A stretch of 64,000 nt of DNA. Origin: Anastrepha obliqua. Its lineage: Eukaryota > Arthropoda > Insecta > Diptera > Tephritidae. The stretch covers positions 38,776,501 to 38,840,500 of the forward strand of contig NC_072896.1 of NCBI RefSeq assembly GCF_027943255.1, written 5' to 3'. A model generated the notes under the pieces. That model did not search any database and was not told the DNA's origin. It was given only the letters and a program-made list of their open reading frames with translations. A program made the position numbers and the translations under genes. Shown here one piece after another: positions 45,050 through 57,109 of this stretch (its first letter is position 1; the number at the start of each line of letters is the position of its first letter).

Positions 45050-45310
45050 CTTCACCACGTCTTCCAAGACATCTTCTTGGTCAATTTTTTTGCAGCTTTT
45101 AAGCCCTTTTCCAAAAATACGCCCTTATGGGATATTCTTCCAGGCTTATTTTGAACTAGTTGTATTTCCTCCCTGCGTAAAATATGTTTACCCTGGTGTT
45201 TGTGCCAGTTATATATCAGTGCTGGGCGAGATACCAGCACATGTTTGGCGATTTCATCCTCCTCCCTACAGAACTTACGCTTATCTTGGTTTCGCCCGAA
45301 CTCACACACT
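45050..45310 (-). mobile_element. Non-LTR retroelement Cys/His tail fragment
   Basis: The minus frame is open for 85 codons: KFCREEDEIAKHVLVSRPAL resembles the C-x-x-C...H tail after RNase H in I-group elements (its final Cys is changed), with KHILRREEIQLVQNKPGRI after it. A related, more decayed segment lies at 26284-26400. Confidence 0.55.
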
Positions 45311-46399
45311 CCTTTCCGTTGTTTGATAGAAAATTACTAAAAATATAAGTAAAAAAACAAATAGCTGTACGATTTTTAGTGACATTAACTGTATGTACTT
45401 TTTAGGTCTATATGTTTTTTCCTTTGCTTTCCTCGCTTTATTGCGATCCCTTTATTTAATTTTTTGTACTCTTTGCGCTCTAGAAGCTGAACGGTGGCAT
45501 GAATGTCGTCTACTACGCACATATTGACTTTTTGTAGTAAGCTTTTAGGCGCATTTAAGCACATTTTTAAGCCTTTTTTTTGGCTTTTGTTTATATATGT
45601 AAGCATGTACTGAAAATGGGACTAGAAATGTGTAGGGTAGAGGTGTGGAACAAAATGTTGTTCTTTTAACTTTTCTTAAGTAGGCGTATAAAGAGCTTTT
45701 GTGGATTTGTGGAGGATTTAAGTACAAACTTTTAGCTGTTTCCGAATATTAAAGCGAATGTTGAAGTGTCTATAAATTCATTAGAGAAATGTAGCAAAGG
45801 TATGATATTTGCTATTAAAAGCAAATACAAACTTTCTTTCGCAGCAACGACTAAAATACGCATATTGCGGTTTGAATGCCATTTCCTCATTTTCTTCGAA
45901 ATTTCTTAACCGATTTTTCTCTTCGGAATAAATACAGCAAAAGGTGTTCAGAATGTTTTTCTTTTGCCGTGTTAATTTAAAATACCAGTTCAGAAATTCA
46001 ATTTTTTTTTACTCCCATGATCCAGAGGAATACCTCCTCTTAACACAAACGAACTTTTACGGAAATGTAGGTATTACCAATGCAAAAAAGGGAGCATAAG
46101 ATGGTATATTCAAGTTAATTCTCCGTCAGCAAAGTTTTTAGGAATGCACAATACACAATATTTTCAATAGAAAACAATGCTAAAAATTTGTTTTTGAGCC
46201 AAAAGTTACCAACAAGAGCAAACTACAGTTACTTGTAATGATGATACGAGCTCGAGCGAGGATTTGCTAAGATTTTAAGGCAGCAAGAAGTGATAACCAG
46301 GAGAATAAACAACTAAAAAATATGTAGCACTAAGAAAACGATTTTTTTAAGTAATAATAAAAGTAGATAGATCGATAGGCAGAACAATGGGAGACCTGG
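45311..46399. other. No gene seen
   Basis: AT-rich, no supported feature. Confidence 0.45.
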
Positions 46400-47270
46400 A
46401 AATAAAACAATAAATTCTTTACGAAGAATATTATTTCGAATAAATGTAGAAGGTGGCCTCGACGTGTCTGTATGACGAAGTATATCATGCGGGGCTACTA
46501 AAGAAAATAAATACTCTATTACCAACTCAATGCTCACTCAGTTTACGTTCTTATTTACCCGATCGTTACTTCCGAGCCAAACAAGAAGAGGCGTATTCAG
46601 GCCTCAAAGAAATAAAGGATGGAGCTCATCTAGGAAGTTGGAGTGGCTCTCTCCCTTATTTACTGTCTACATCTGACCTGTCATGCAATCAGCATGACAG
46701 CAACATTCGCTAATGATACACCAATACTTTCAGTAAGCAATTGCAAATCATAACATAAACCATAAACACCATTTACGATTGGACAAAAATGGCTAATTCG
46801 ACTTAATGAAAGAAAGTCTGTACATGTCAACTTTATATAAATGGGGCGAAATTCCATACTCTAATACAGCAAGGTATTAATGCTGTTAATTGGATGCCAG
46901 GCTAATATGGAGCGAACACGTAAAGAAAAAGAGGGGAACTTGAATTTAAATATAGAAATATGTATTGGATAAGGTAATTTTAGACAAGCAAATACTATAA
47001 CCTGAGACTTATGGCGTTCAGATATGCGGTTGTTCCAGCCAAAGGAATATTCAACTATTTCCAAGGCTTCAGAATAGATTGCTAAAATGTGCCGTTAGTG
47101 CTCCTTGGTATATTCGTAGCCCTGATCTCTAAGGTGACCCCACTCTTGATTCAAATCCGGACACAATAATAAATAAACACATAAAGAAAGCCTGAACAAG
47201 CACAGATAGCTTTATCCTCGCAGACATATATATATGGAGAAGAAGGTTTGAGCGCAAAAAGTTACAAGAC
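46400..47270 (+). mobile_element. Jockey-clade RT relic
   Basis: YDEVYHAGLLKKINTLLPTQ with LRSYLPDRYFRAKQEEAYSG, LKEIKDGAHLGSWSGSLPYL (motif B' decayed from GVPQGSVLGP) and TFANDTPILSVSN (motif C, second Asp kept, first changed) are in nearly one frame. Further on, WLIRLNERKSVHVNF, LIWSEHVKKKREELEFKYRN and FRYAVVPAKG continue the thumb to about 47150. Wording is typical of the Jockey clade. It is a different copy from the one at 15.2-18.7 kb. Inactive. Confidence 0.8.
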
Positions 47271-47393
47271 CTGGTAACAAAATCGTTTCTTTATTTCCAT
47301 GAAATTTAAATAGAGTATCCCAGAACTAATTTGTTTTACACAAACTCACTACAAATTGCTCGTGCTTGTTTTAAATATTTCTAACCAGTTGCA

Positions 47394-47714
47394 GGCGGCC
47401 GCCGTAGCCGAATGGGTTGGTGCGTGATTACCATTCGGAATTCACAGAGAGGTCGTTGGTTCGAATCTCGGTGAAAGCAAAATTAATAAAAACATTTTTC
47501 TAATAGCGGTCGCCCCTCGGCAGGCAATGGCAAACCTCCGAGTGTATTTCTGCCATGAAAAAGCTCCTCATAAAAATATCTGCCGTTCGGAGTCGGCTTG
47601 AAACTGTAGGTCCCTCCATTTGTGGAACAACATCAAGACGCACACCACAAATAGGAGGAGGAGCTCGGCCAAACACCTAACAGAAGTGTACGCGCCAATT
47701 ATTAATTAATTAAT
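47394..47714 (+). mobile_element. SINE with tRNA-like head, 12-bp target duplication
   Basis: 321 bp. It starts GGCGGCCGCCGTAGCCGAAT, with an A-box (TAGCCGAATGG) and a B-box (GGTTCGAATCT). The body is close to 30131-30441 along its whole length, ending TGTACGCGCCAATT and a short (ATTA)n tail. A perfect 12-bp duplication TAACCAGTTGCA flanks it (47382-47393, 47715-47726). This is the best full-length member in the window. Confidence 0.94.
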
Positions 47715-47726
47715 TAACCAGTTGCA

Positions 47727-48195
47727 ATAAAAATTGAATACAGAAAAAAAACTTCAACAAAAACCATATTACGCAAAGTTTAAAACTTTGTACAAAATGT
47801 ATAGAAATTCGGCAAACTTTCACCAAAATTTCAAAATTTTTAGAAACATTTTTAGTACGCAATTTTATAGACCAGAGAATTCTGGTGTAAGAAAGTGCAG
47901 ATTTCAAGTGGTTCAAAAATGGCGTTGATTTTTAACAATTTTTTCTGCTAACGGCGTTTTCTTCCACATAAAAAAATGTGCACCAGGCGTTAAATGGAGA
48001 AAATACACAAGACCGCGAAAAAAACGCAAAAAAAAAACAGACCTTAAAGCGCAGTGAGGGTAACTTGCAAGTTCCGGGATCATTTTCTTTGAATAGAGTT
48101 GTCCCGATGGTGAGAATAAATAACTATATTGATAAGTTTTCTTGTCTTGATATTCTCAAAAGTACGAGTCCATGCCACTAAACTGTTTGACTGCA
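47727..48195. other. No gene seen
   Basis: AT-rich. Wording such as CACCAAAATTTCAAAATTTT resembles interiors of the non-autonomous DNA elements, but no inverted ends were found. Confidence 0.4.
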
Positions 48196-49580
48196 GGGAA
48201 GTTAATGTGATCGCAAGAGGGTGAGGGGCTAAGATCCCTAGATTCGTTCACAGAGCGACGCCGCAGGGTGGTGTCCTTTTGCCCCTACTTTAGCTGCTAT
48301 TGACGAAGTTCTGATAATGCTAAATAAGGGTGCGGTTGAAGTAGCAGCACACGCGGATGGCTTGGTCCTGATGATATCGGGACCATTTCCCTCTGTCATG
48401 GCTGTACTCAGTCGCTGGGCTGCAACTTGTGGCTTCCGAGTCAACTCTGACAAAACGGAGCTGATACTATTTACCAGAAAATATAAACCTCCACCATTTC
48501 GACTTCTCAAATTAAACAACCACGTTCTCCCGCTCTCATCGGAAGTTAGGTATCTTGGAGTGATACTTGACTCCAAACTCCATCGGAAGTTACACGTTCA
48601 AAATCGGGTAAAGAAGGCTAGTATAGCCTTCTACTCCTGCAAATCTATGTTCGGTAAAAAATGGGGACTCAAGCCACAGGCCATGCTGCGGATGTACAAC
48701 GAAGTGGTTTTAATAATTTTAACGTAGAGATGCGTGGTTTAGTGGGAAGCTCTTTGGAAGGGCTATAATATCACTCAACTGGGGAGGGTGCAAAGGACTG
48801 CATGCATTGGCATCACCAGAGCGTGTAAAACTTGCCTCAGTGCTGCTCTGAATGTCCCTTTGCACTTACTTCCCATCGACCTAACCGTCATCTCCATCGC
48901 AGGTCAAAATGCTATCAGGTTAAAGGAGAATGGCCTCTGGAGGTGCGCAGGTAACATTTCTCTGATCTGGGTTCCAGGATATAGGAACATAGAGGGAAAT
49001 GAAATTTCTGATGAGCATGCCAGGAAGGGAAGAGACCTGCTATCCGGTCATTGGCATCCGCCTGACAGTTGTCAAAGGGGAACTGCACATATTATTTCTC
49101 AGGAAATCGCAGAAAAGATGGAGCTCCATTTCTTCATGTACAATTTCGAAAAACCCTTTGACCCCAATACGATATACGAAGGACTCAGAAAGTATTTTAG
49201 TCTCCTCGCCATTCAATTCCCAAACTCGCAGCTGTGTTTACCGATCACTGGATGATCGGCACACACGCAGAAAAGCTGGGGTTGCCATTGCAGAAGCTGT
49301 GGGGATCTTTCAGAGAAGGAGTCTGTAGAGCAATTTCTCCGCAAATGTCCGGGTTTGGCAGCTAGACGACTAAAGTCACTGGGCGTTCCTTTCTTCGACA
49401 ACCTAGGGCAGTGCGTCAACCTAAATCCAATAAATCTCCTCCAACATATCAACAGCTCTGACTGGCTGTAGATATCTGCCTGTTGGAGGTCTCACAATGG
49501 TATCAAAATGGCCCTTTAATGCTACTTGAGGAATGCCAGACCTGCACTTCAACCATTTCACCTACCTACCTATTTGGCTT
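48196..49580 (+). mobile_element. LOA/I-like non-LTR retrotransposon (copy C), internal deletion
   Basis: Best RT of its family. RATPQGGVLLPLL is motif B' (about 48257), AHADGLVLM is motif C with Y to H and second D to G (48349), followed by SRWAATCGFRVNSDKTELIL, LSSEVRYLGVILDSKLHRKL and FGKKWGLKPQ (48406-48680). The thumb continues QRTACIGITRACKTCLSAAL. At about 48940 RLKENGLWR joins directly to the RNase H end, GNISLIWVPGYRNIEGNEIS, deleting the first half of RNase H in frame. The tail and the 3' end (TCACAATGGTATCAAAATGG to ACCTACCTACC) follow. KTELILFTRK wording suggests the LOA clade (inference). Confidence 0.85.
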
Positions 49581-50699
49581 TCTAAGGAAAAAGTTCTAAT
49601 TCTGGATGGGCTAGCATAAAGCCAATTATTTCCCTTTATTCGGAAATATGCTCTAAGAAATAAAGCTATTTTTTTTTTTGTTTTTCTAAAACGTATACAC
49701 GTTTCACCAACTTGTTGCTAGCAGGAATGACAAAAAATATATACAGAAACAAATTTTGGGTTGGCCTAATTATTACTATTATTTTCTTATTATTACTATT
49801 TATAGCTTCGAACAAAAAAATAAGTAGCGCGTTCAGCCAGAACATCAAAAATGAACAATTAAGGGGCACCTACCTCAGAGTGCCCATGAACTGTCATTGA
49901 AACAAGAAAAATAATATTAACTAATTCAGTTCGAATCTCTTTTATTCACAACTTAATTTATGCTAAAGTCGCAACTTCTGTTACCATGCAGAAATTGTAT
50001 ATTCAATTACAATTTGCTACTTTATTTATCTCATCATTAGCCAAAACTTAATTCTAAAGCGTACTTGCAGAAGAAACTTTCATTTATTCTTTCTATTCGG
50101 GCAATTGAACCGAAATGCCTTAAAGATATGGCCATACAAGAAAATATAATAAAGTTTCCAAGTTTTTCATATTACTGCAAAAATAATTGAAAACACAGCA
50201 AATTCATTAAAAGTAAAGAAAATGGAAGTGAAAGTGAAAAATAGAAAAAAATATAGAGATAGAGATGGAGCTGAAGCTGGAAGCCTGCAGCGATTATTGG
50301 CATTTAGAGCAGTAGATAATGATGAAATAACTAAATGAAAGAAATAAGCATTTGATTTGCAGATTGAAATATAAAGTAGTTAGTGGAGGGATTCATGAAG
50401 AAATGAAAGTTGAAAATAAATAAATAGACGAGTAAACGAATGAATGAAGAGCAACAGTTGGCTAATTAGTATTCGGAAATAATGAGGCACTAACGGTTGC
50501 TGGATTACGACATAGAAGTGCATGAAAGGGGGGCAGATATGAATGGAATCCACTCTTTTTTACAATACTACGTATGATGAGCTATAAATCGATATTTTAA
50601 TGAAAAAGTTTTGTATTTTCTAGCAATAAATCTCGTGTAACTTTTCAGCTACAAACTTTATTTATTCTTTTTTCAGTGAATTGTAAAATTTCTCGCCGA
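49581..50699. other. No gene seen
   Basis: AT-rich, with a purine-rich stretch at 50220-50290 (GTGAAAGTGAAAAATAG and AGATAGAGATGGAG). Confidence 0.5.
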
Positions 50700-51090
50700 A
50701 AAAATGGGCAATAATTTATTACGATTTCGACATGGAGACAGAAGTGCATTGATCAACCTACGTCGACTTTTGGCATCGAAGCATCACACTTAGTCATTGT
50801 GAGCCGCTGGATCAACGAGGTGCTGTTGATCCTTGAAGAATAAATTTCTCGAAAGCCCTCCAAACGCGCCTGTTTGAAATGTCTGTCAGAAATAATCGAT
50901 GCAAGAGCGTCGTGTTATATATCGCGAGATAGAGGCCTGCTTGGGCATTAGTGGCATCAGTATACATTCAACATTGCATAAACATTTGGTCGTCAAGAAG
51001 ATTTGTTCTCGTTGGATACCATATAATTTGACAATAAAAATAACGAATTATAGCGCATCACACGTAGGGGCGCAAAGGCGACCTTGTTAA
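50700..51090 (+). pseudogene. mariner N-terminal relic (family M1)
   Basis: A frame at 50899-51090 gives RRVIYREIEACLGISGISIH, LHKHLVVKKICSRWIPYNLT, the second helix-turn-helix and linker of a mariner transposase. It matches the relics at 19.2 and 57.1 kb. The catalytic domain is absent. Confidence 0.7.
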
Positions 51091-52029
51091 AAGGCCAACT
51101 CTTCTACTTAAAAACAAAAACACACTGGATTTTGATATAAAGAAATTACGGCAGCGCTAAGCATTTCTTGAAACAAAATCAACTGGAATTTTGTTTCACT
51201 CTGCTATAGACAAATTGCGGGCAAAATATGGTGAAAAGTGAAATTAAGCATTGCGTAAAATTTGTGATAGTTGTTCTTTGTATTTTCTATCAAGTTGAAT
51301 TTACGTTTATGTACTTTTGTACTGTGCGGTTGGGGTTCATGGTTGTTAATTTGGTGCAACAATGTTTTTGACTTCATTGTGGTTGTGGCTACTTTACAAA
51401 ATTTTCATTTATAAATAAATTCTAAGTTAAAGAGAGATTGGAGTACGAGCAATTGACTTCTTGTTGGCATTGTTCTTTGGCTTTTTAATTAGTGTGGGCG
51501 TATTGGCTTTAAAAATTTAATATATTGTACGATATGTAAGGAGGAATATTTACGAAGGCTACCAAAGAGGTTTGCGTCAATGTTTAATAAGTTTGAAAAT
51601 TTATTTCACAGAATGAGTTGCATATTTATGTGGGCTAGATGTAAGTCTCATAATGATGGCACCCAGTTGCTAATTTTAGGGTGTTGTTAAATCACTAGAA
51701 AGCAATGCGCTCTCCAATAATCTCCTTCGTCGCCTCTGCTCCTTAATTGTGTTTCATGTAATTTTCTCCAACGATCCTTTCTTCGAAATTAACAAAAATT
51801 TCGTAGGATATTTGATTTGCCAAATAGAAAGGTGGGAACTTAAGACTTGGAAACAGTTTAGCAATAAGGTAAACATTAATGGAGATTATTTCACAAATAC
51901 CGAATGTAGAATGTAGAAGAATAATACCCTTAGGAATTCTCCCGCATAGCTTATTTTTGTATTTAATAAAAGCAATGCCTTAGTCTTCAAACATTATTAA
52001 ATTAAAGTATTATTATAATACAAATGCAA
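51091..52029. other. No gene seen
   Basis: AT-rich and unremarkable. Confidence 0.5.
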
Positions 52030-53720
52030 ATTGACTAGCATATATCAGCTAATACTTAAGTGGTTATCCTACAGTAGTGGCAAAAAAGAAAATAATTTGG
52101 GATTACTTCAGCGAAGCAATGAATATATAAATAAATGGAGCAACATTTATCGTTCTCTACGTACCGCCGCCGCAAAAGAAATCGGATTCCGGCGAGCCCG
52201 ATCACCAGTTGGTACGACGAGGAATGTCATGCTCCCGCAGAAAGAAAAGATGATCCCTATAGAGCCACGCTGCGATCGTGCGCAACCCGAGGCATGTGGG
52301 ATCACTACCGAAAGCTAAGAGAGGAAGAGAGACAGAAGAAACGAGAGGCCGGAATACGTGAGTGCGAAGAACGTCAGATGCTGGCCAATAGGAACAACGC
52401 CCGAAAATTCTACCAGAAGGTTCGGCGGCTTACAGAAGATTTCAAGACCGGGGCGTTTTCCCGTAAGAACAAAGACGGCGATCACGGACTGCCAAACAAG
52501 ACGATAAGGAGCTGGTAAAATGCATGCATCAGCTCCTATGCAAAATATGGTCGGATAAAAGCATGCCAGCCGATTGGGACTTAAGTGTGCTCTGACCAAT
52601 TCATAAGAAGTGCGATCCTGCAATCTGTGCCAATTACCGCGAAATTAGTCTTCTAAATATCACCTATAAGGTTCTAGCGAGCGTATTGTGTGAAAGGCTG
52701 AAGCCCACCATCAACCAACTTATTGGACCTTATCAGTGTGGTTTTAGACCTGGAAAGTCCACAATCGACCAGATATTCACAATGTGCCAAATCTCGGAAA
52801 ATACCCATAAAAGGAGAATCGACACTCACCATCTTTTCGTCAACTTCAGAGCTGCATTCGACAGTACGAAAAGGAGTTATTTGTATGCCGCGATGTCTGA
52901 ATTTGGTATCCCCACAAAACTAATACGGCTTTGCAAGATGACGTTGCTCAACACCAGCAGCGGAGTCATAATTGGAAAGGACCTCTCCGAGCCGTTTGAT
53001 ACCAAACGAGGTTTCAGACAGGGTGACTCGCTGTCATGTGACTTCTTTAACCTGATATTGGAGAACATCGTACGAGCCGCAGAACTTAATCGCTCAGGCA
53101 GAATATTTTATAAGAGCGTACAATTGTTGGCGTATGCTGATGAAATTGGCATCAATAACCGCGCTGTTAGTTCTGCCTTTTCCATTAGTCTGGTGGTGAA
53201 CGATGACAAAATGAAGTACCTCCTGTCTTCAAACAAACAGTCGGCGCACTTGCGTATCGGCACCCACATCAATGTCTGCAGTTATGATTTCGAGGTTGTA
53301 AAAGACTTCGTTTATATAGGAACCAGCATTAACACCGAAATTAATGCCAGCCTGGGAATTCAACATAGAATCTCTCTTGCAAACAGGTGCTACTTTGAAC
53401 TTAGTAGGCAACTGAGCAGTAAAGTCCTCCCTCGACGAACAAAACTAACACTATACAAGGCTCTCATCATGCCCATCCTAACGTATGGCACAGAAGCGTG
53501 GACGATGACAACATGCGATGAAGATACGCTTGGAGTGTTTGAGAGAAAGATTATGCGTAAGATTTTTGGACCTTTGCACGTCGGCAACGGCGAATATCAC
53601 AGGCGACGGCACGATGAGTTGTATGAGATTTATGACGACATAGACATGGCGTAGCGAATAAAGATCCAGTGGCTACGTTGGCTGGGTTATGTCGTCCGAA
53701 TGGATACAAACGCTCTGGAA
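52030..53720 (+). mobile_element. Non-LTR retrotransposon relic with long RT frame
   Basis: An upstream linker in two frames shows SWYDEECHAPAERKDDPYRA and ARKFYQKVRRLTEDFKTGAF (52190-52455). RT follows: LLCKIWSDKSMPADWDLSVL, a TGA, then IHKKCDPAICANYREISLLN leading into a long frame that stays open to 53654. Motifs: GPYQCGFRPGKSTIDQIF, FVNFRAAFDS (motif A, catalytic Asp changed to Asn), KRGFRQGDSLSCDFFN (motif B') and LLAYADEIGI (motif C, YADD to YADE). The end is LTYGTEAWTMTTCDEDTLGV and GPLHVGNGEYH. With two catalytic Asp positions altered it is inactive despite the long frame. The C-terminus after 53720 is replaced by another element. Clade (RTE-like or a Jockey relative) is unresolved. 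Confidence 0.88.
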
Positions 53721-53724
53721 TGCC

Positions 53725-54345
53725 TGGCAACACTAAATAATATTAGTACCTTCGGCAAGGTAAGCCTTATATGGATTTCGGGACATAGAGATATTGAAGA
53801 AAATTGCAAGGCCGATGAGCTAGGATAAATTACGAATCTTCCACCGCTTGAAAACAGAGGCAATAGTGGAATTCCTATGGCAACTTGCAAATTAAGGATA
53901 AAAAATATTCTCTAGCAGGCCAATAGGTCAGGTCATGGAGAGAAGAAAATATTTGTGTTACAACGAGGCTAATTTGCTCGCAAATACTTGTATGTTAGAT
54001 TAAAAGGTCAGGGCAATTGCTTAGCCTCTCAAGAGAGAATAGCTCGAACGTCGTGGCTTGTGCCACCGGGCATTGGCTGTCAGGTAGGCACTCTTCTTGG
54101 CTAGGAGTATTTTCTTATGCATACTGAAGAAGTTGAAATAAATAAGAAAATACTCTTTTGACTCTCTTACGGAAATATCCGGTATTAGATAAGTTCTATA
54201 TCCTAGGCTTCTTAAGAGCGTCTAAATAGTTCCAATGATGAATAAACACAGAGGTTCCCGAGTTACACAGTGGTACCACAAGAGGTCCTACATGGTCTAA
54301 GTGCGTTGGCTATTCTATACCGACTGCCACAAATATCTACCCTAC
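53725..54345 (+). mobile_element. RNase H and 3' tail of an I/R1-like element, joined to the RT relic
   Basis: From about 53757 the frame reads VSLIWISGHRDIEENCKADE, an RNase H C-terminus foreign to the preceding RT family. The tail is decayed but in order: ERIARTSWLVPPGIGCQVGT and EVEINKK across frames. The 3' end GGTCTAAGTGCGTTGG and CCGACTGCCAC is shared with 44150-44243. It is a 5'-truncated insertion directly after MDTNALE of the RT relic. Confidence 0.7.
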
Positions 54346-54864
54346 CTACCTTTTAAACACCCGCCAAAACAGTTCAAAATTCTATGGAAATATCATAACC
54401 CAAACCCATTTCAAACCCATCTTTCAAAGCATATTTCTATTGAGTGTGCATGCATTTTAATATTCTATTAAAAAGCGTTCATTTATATGATTTTTCCATT
54501 TTGTTATTGTATTTCTATCGAAGCACGCAAAAATGTTTGGCAGCTTGTCGATATCGAGACAATTTAATTGGCTACCGACGTTTATATATTACGTAAAAAA
54601 GAATGAAACAGCTAACAATTATCTCAAACCCAAGACCTGCAAACCCAGGGCTTGACTTTGGTGGAACCGTATTATTGGTCTGAAAGTTGATTATCACTGC
54701 ATTCGCCTTAGTTAACACGCAAAAGGCTGGCGACGATAAAGGCTCACATCCGAAGAAACTTATAAAAATTTGTATTTGATATTTATTTATGTCTTTATTT
54801 TCCATAAAATAATTTTATCCTTTTTCCATGCATTCTGAAGAATTTTCGGATCGCATTCTTTTTC
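54346..54864. other. No gene seen
   Basis: AT-rich non-coding sequence. Confidence 0.45.
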
Positions 54865-55150
54865 GGCCGTCATAACCGAATGGATTGGTGCGTGGCTGTG
54901 GACTTCAGAAGTGCGTAGGTTCGAATCTACGTGCATGAAACGTCAAAACGTTAGAACAAGTTTTTTTTAATAGCGTACCCCTCGGCAGACAAAGGTTAAA
55001 CTTCGAGTGTATTTCTGCCATGAAAAAGGTCCTCATAAAAAAACTGTCTTGGGAGCCGGCTTAAAATTCTCTTTGTGGAACAACATCAAGTCCCGCACCA
55101 CAAACAGGAGGAGAAGCTCGGCAAAACACACAAAATACTAAATTTAAAAG
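54865..55150 (+). mobile_element. SINE with tRNA-like head, diverged
   Basis: A-box TAACCGAATGG and an intact B-box GGTTCGAATCT frame a head that is variant between them. The body (CCCCTCGGCAGACAAAGG, GTGTATTTCTGCCATGAAAA, GGAACAACATCAAG, GGAGAAGCTCGG) follows the other copies with small deletions. The TGTACGCGCC end is lost. No clear duplication. Older or of another subfamily. Confidence 0.85.
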
Positions 55151-55680
55151 ACTTATAGAGGGAATTGGGCTCCAAGAAATACCACTGTGAATCCATGAAG
55201 CAGGTTAAATAAATATTTCAGCTCACAGAACTAAATACTTTAATAAAAGTAATAATGATAAAAAATAATAATAATACTGATACTAATAAAAAAAAAAGCT
55301 TGCTGCAGTTGGTTTTACGTTTTTAGTTTCCGTTTTTTTTTTGTTTTTTTTTTTTTGTGCTGAAAATAATTTTAAATTATCAGAAAAACTGTTTGTGGGG
55401 AAAAACGGTTTATCTAAAGTACCGGACTTTCTATTAGCTCTCCTGCTAATTTAGCGTAAATTAGTAATTTAATTTTTATAGGATTCTGCTTCACTTAAAG
55501 TACGCTAAAATCGAACGGTAGGTGCATAAAATTCGGTACCGTCCAAATTTGCTTAGTCTTACTTGTAATTTTTATTGCTTTTTTACCTTTTCGGCCTTTT
55601 CACCAACAATTCAGTCCAAAGTATAATAATTATTTGTGTGGCTACTTCGGGTCATTCCCTTATTTTCATATGTAAATGTA
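55151..55680. other. No gene seen
   Basis: AT-rich with poly-T tracts. Confidence 0.45.
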
Positions 55681-55900
55681 CAAGGTGGCGCAAAATTAAT
55701 CACCCTATCGTAAGATTTATATTGAAATTTTTGCAAATAGCACCGTACGTCAATCATATTTGACACTTGTGAAATAGACAGACAAGCACTGGAGCGCGTA
55801 AAGATCAAAATAAAGATTTTCCTTCCTCAAAATATTTTGTAGGGTTTAGTAAAAAAGTTATTTAAAAACCAAATTGAATGATTAACTTTGAGCCACCTTG
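55681..55900. mobile_element. MITE, TA-flanked, CAAGGTGGC ends
   Basis: 220 bp with ends CAAGGTGGCGCAAAATTAAT and, reversed, CAAGGTGGCTCAAAGTTAAT. TA precedes it, and TTA follows. The longer central part matches 37490-37610 (TTGACACTTGTGAA, ACAGACAAGCA). A full-length member of the family at 11041. Confidence 0.85.
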
Positions 55901-57109
55901 TTATTTTATTTAATATACAGAACAAAGTGTCCGTCGCTTAATTCCATCATTTGTGCTTGAATTAATAAATAACATTATTGACGTTGACCAAGTAAATAGA
56001 AGTCGCTCCCATTATTTTAACAACTCACATTTCTCTACTTGTTTCTATTCAAAATAATAGCAAAACCAATTCCAATGGCGCTTACAATAACTAGTTACTA
56101 AATCTAAAACTGCGTTGCTGACATCTACGCAAATTTACATTCAATAGAAATGCCGTTAATAATAACAACAACACTCTTAATATCACTTATATTGTTCGTA
56201 GTTGATTAGTGTGTAATTTGTTTGACAGCTCAGACGCCTATTTAGCATTCAAATATTATATATGCACTAATTAATGTACGCATACTGCATTCACACAAAC
56301 AAATCTGCATACCTGCATGCAATGAATGTGCATACGTATGTATGTATGTATGTATGCACGTATAAATATTTCATTCGATAATGGCCACAATCGATATGCC
56401 AAATAAATGTGTAATCATGCAACTAACGAGTGTGAACGAGAATATATGCAAGTATGTGTGTATGTTTGTATGCTTGTGTGTGTGTCGGTATTTAGCTGGA
56501 TATGCAAGTAATTGGATAAATACATAAATAGAATGTTTCTACTTCGTGCTGTGAACAGTTGAATAATTTTAATAGTTTCACTCATCATAGAAAATACTAT
56601 TTTACCTTTTTGTTTTTGGAATTTACATAGCTGATTTGTTTTGTTTTGTCTGATGGATAGCATTGGAGTTTGCATTTAATTTGGAAATGTGTTAAATGCT
56701 TATTTATCTATAGCAAATAAATTATTGTTATCGGAAGTATCCTTGGTAGCCTTGGTTCATAATTTTATCATTTTATTTATGTAAATAAATAAAACAGCTC
56801 GGAGCCAAACTGAGTGGCCTACTACTACGCGACACGGAAGTATTTCAGTAATAATTCCTTGGGCGATCCAGTTAATTGGCTCTTCAATTGATATTTATCC
56901 AATTGCTGATGAAAATTAGTTCCGGAAAATGAGAGTAAGCACGGAATTGATACCTATTTATAAACGGGGCAATGCAAATAATTTCCTCCTTTGCTTCTTA
57001 ACTAAACTAAAAAGAAGGAGAAGAAGTGCCGAATACCCTAATAGGTGGCGCTGCTGTCGAGAGATTTAAAAACGTCATATTTCTGGCTCGACTTCTGAAA
57101 CGGAAACAA
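55901..57109. other. No gene seen; TATG microsatellites
   Basis: TATG tract at 56337-56356 and TGTG/TATG tract at 56450-56490. No supported gene. Confidence 0.5.

Noticed and set aside
50220..50290. Purine-rich tract as a regulatory element
   Set aside because: Simple-sequence-like and without any nearby promoter or gene.
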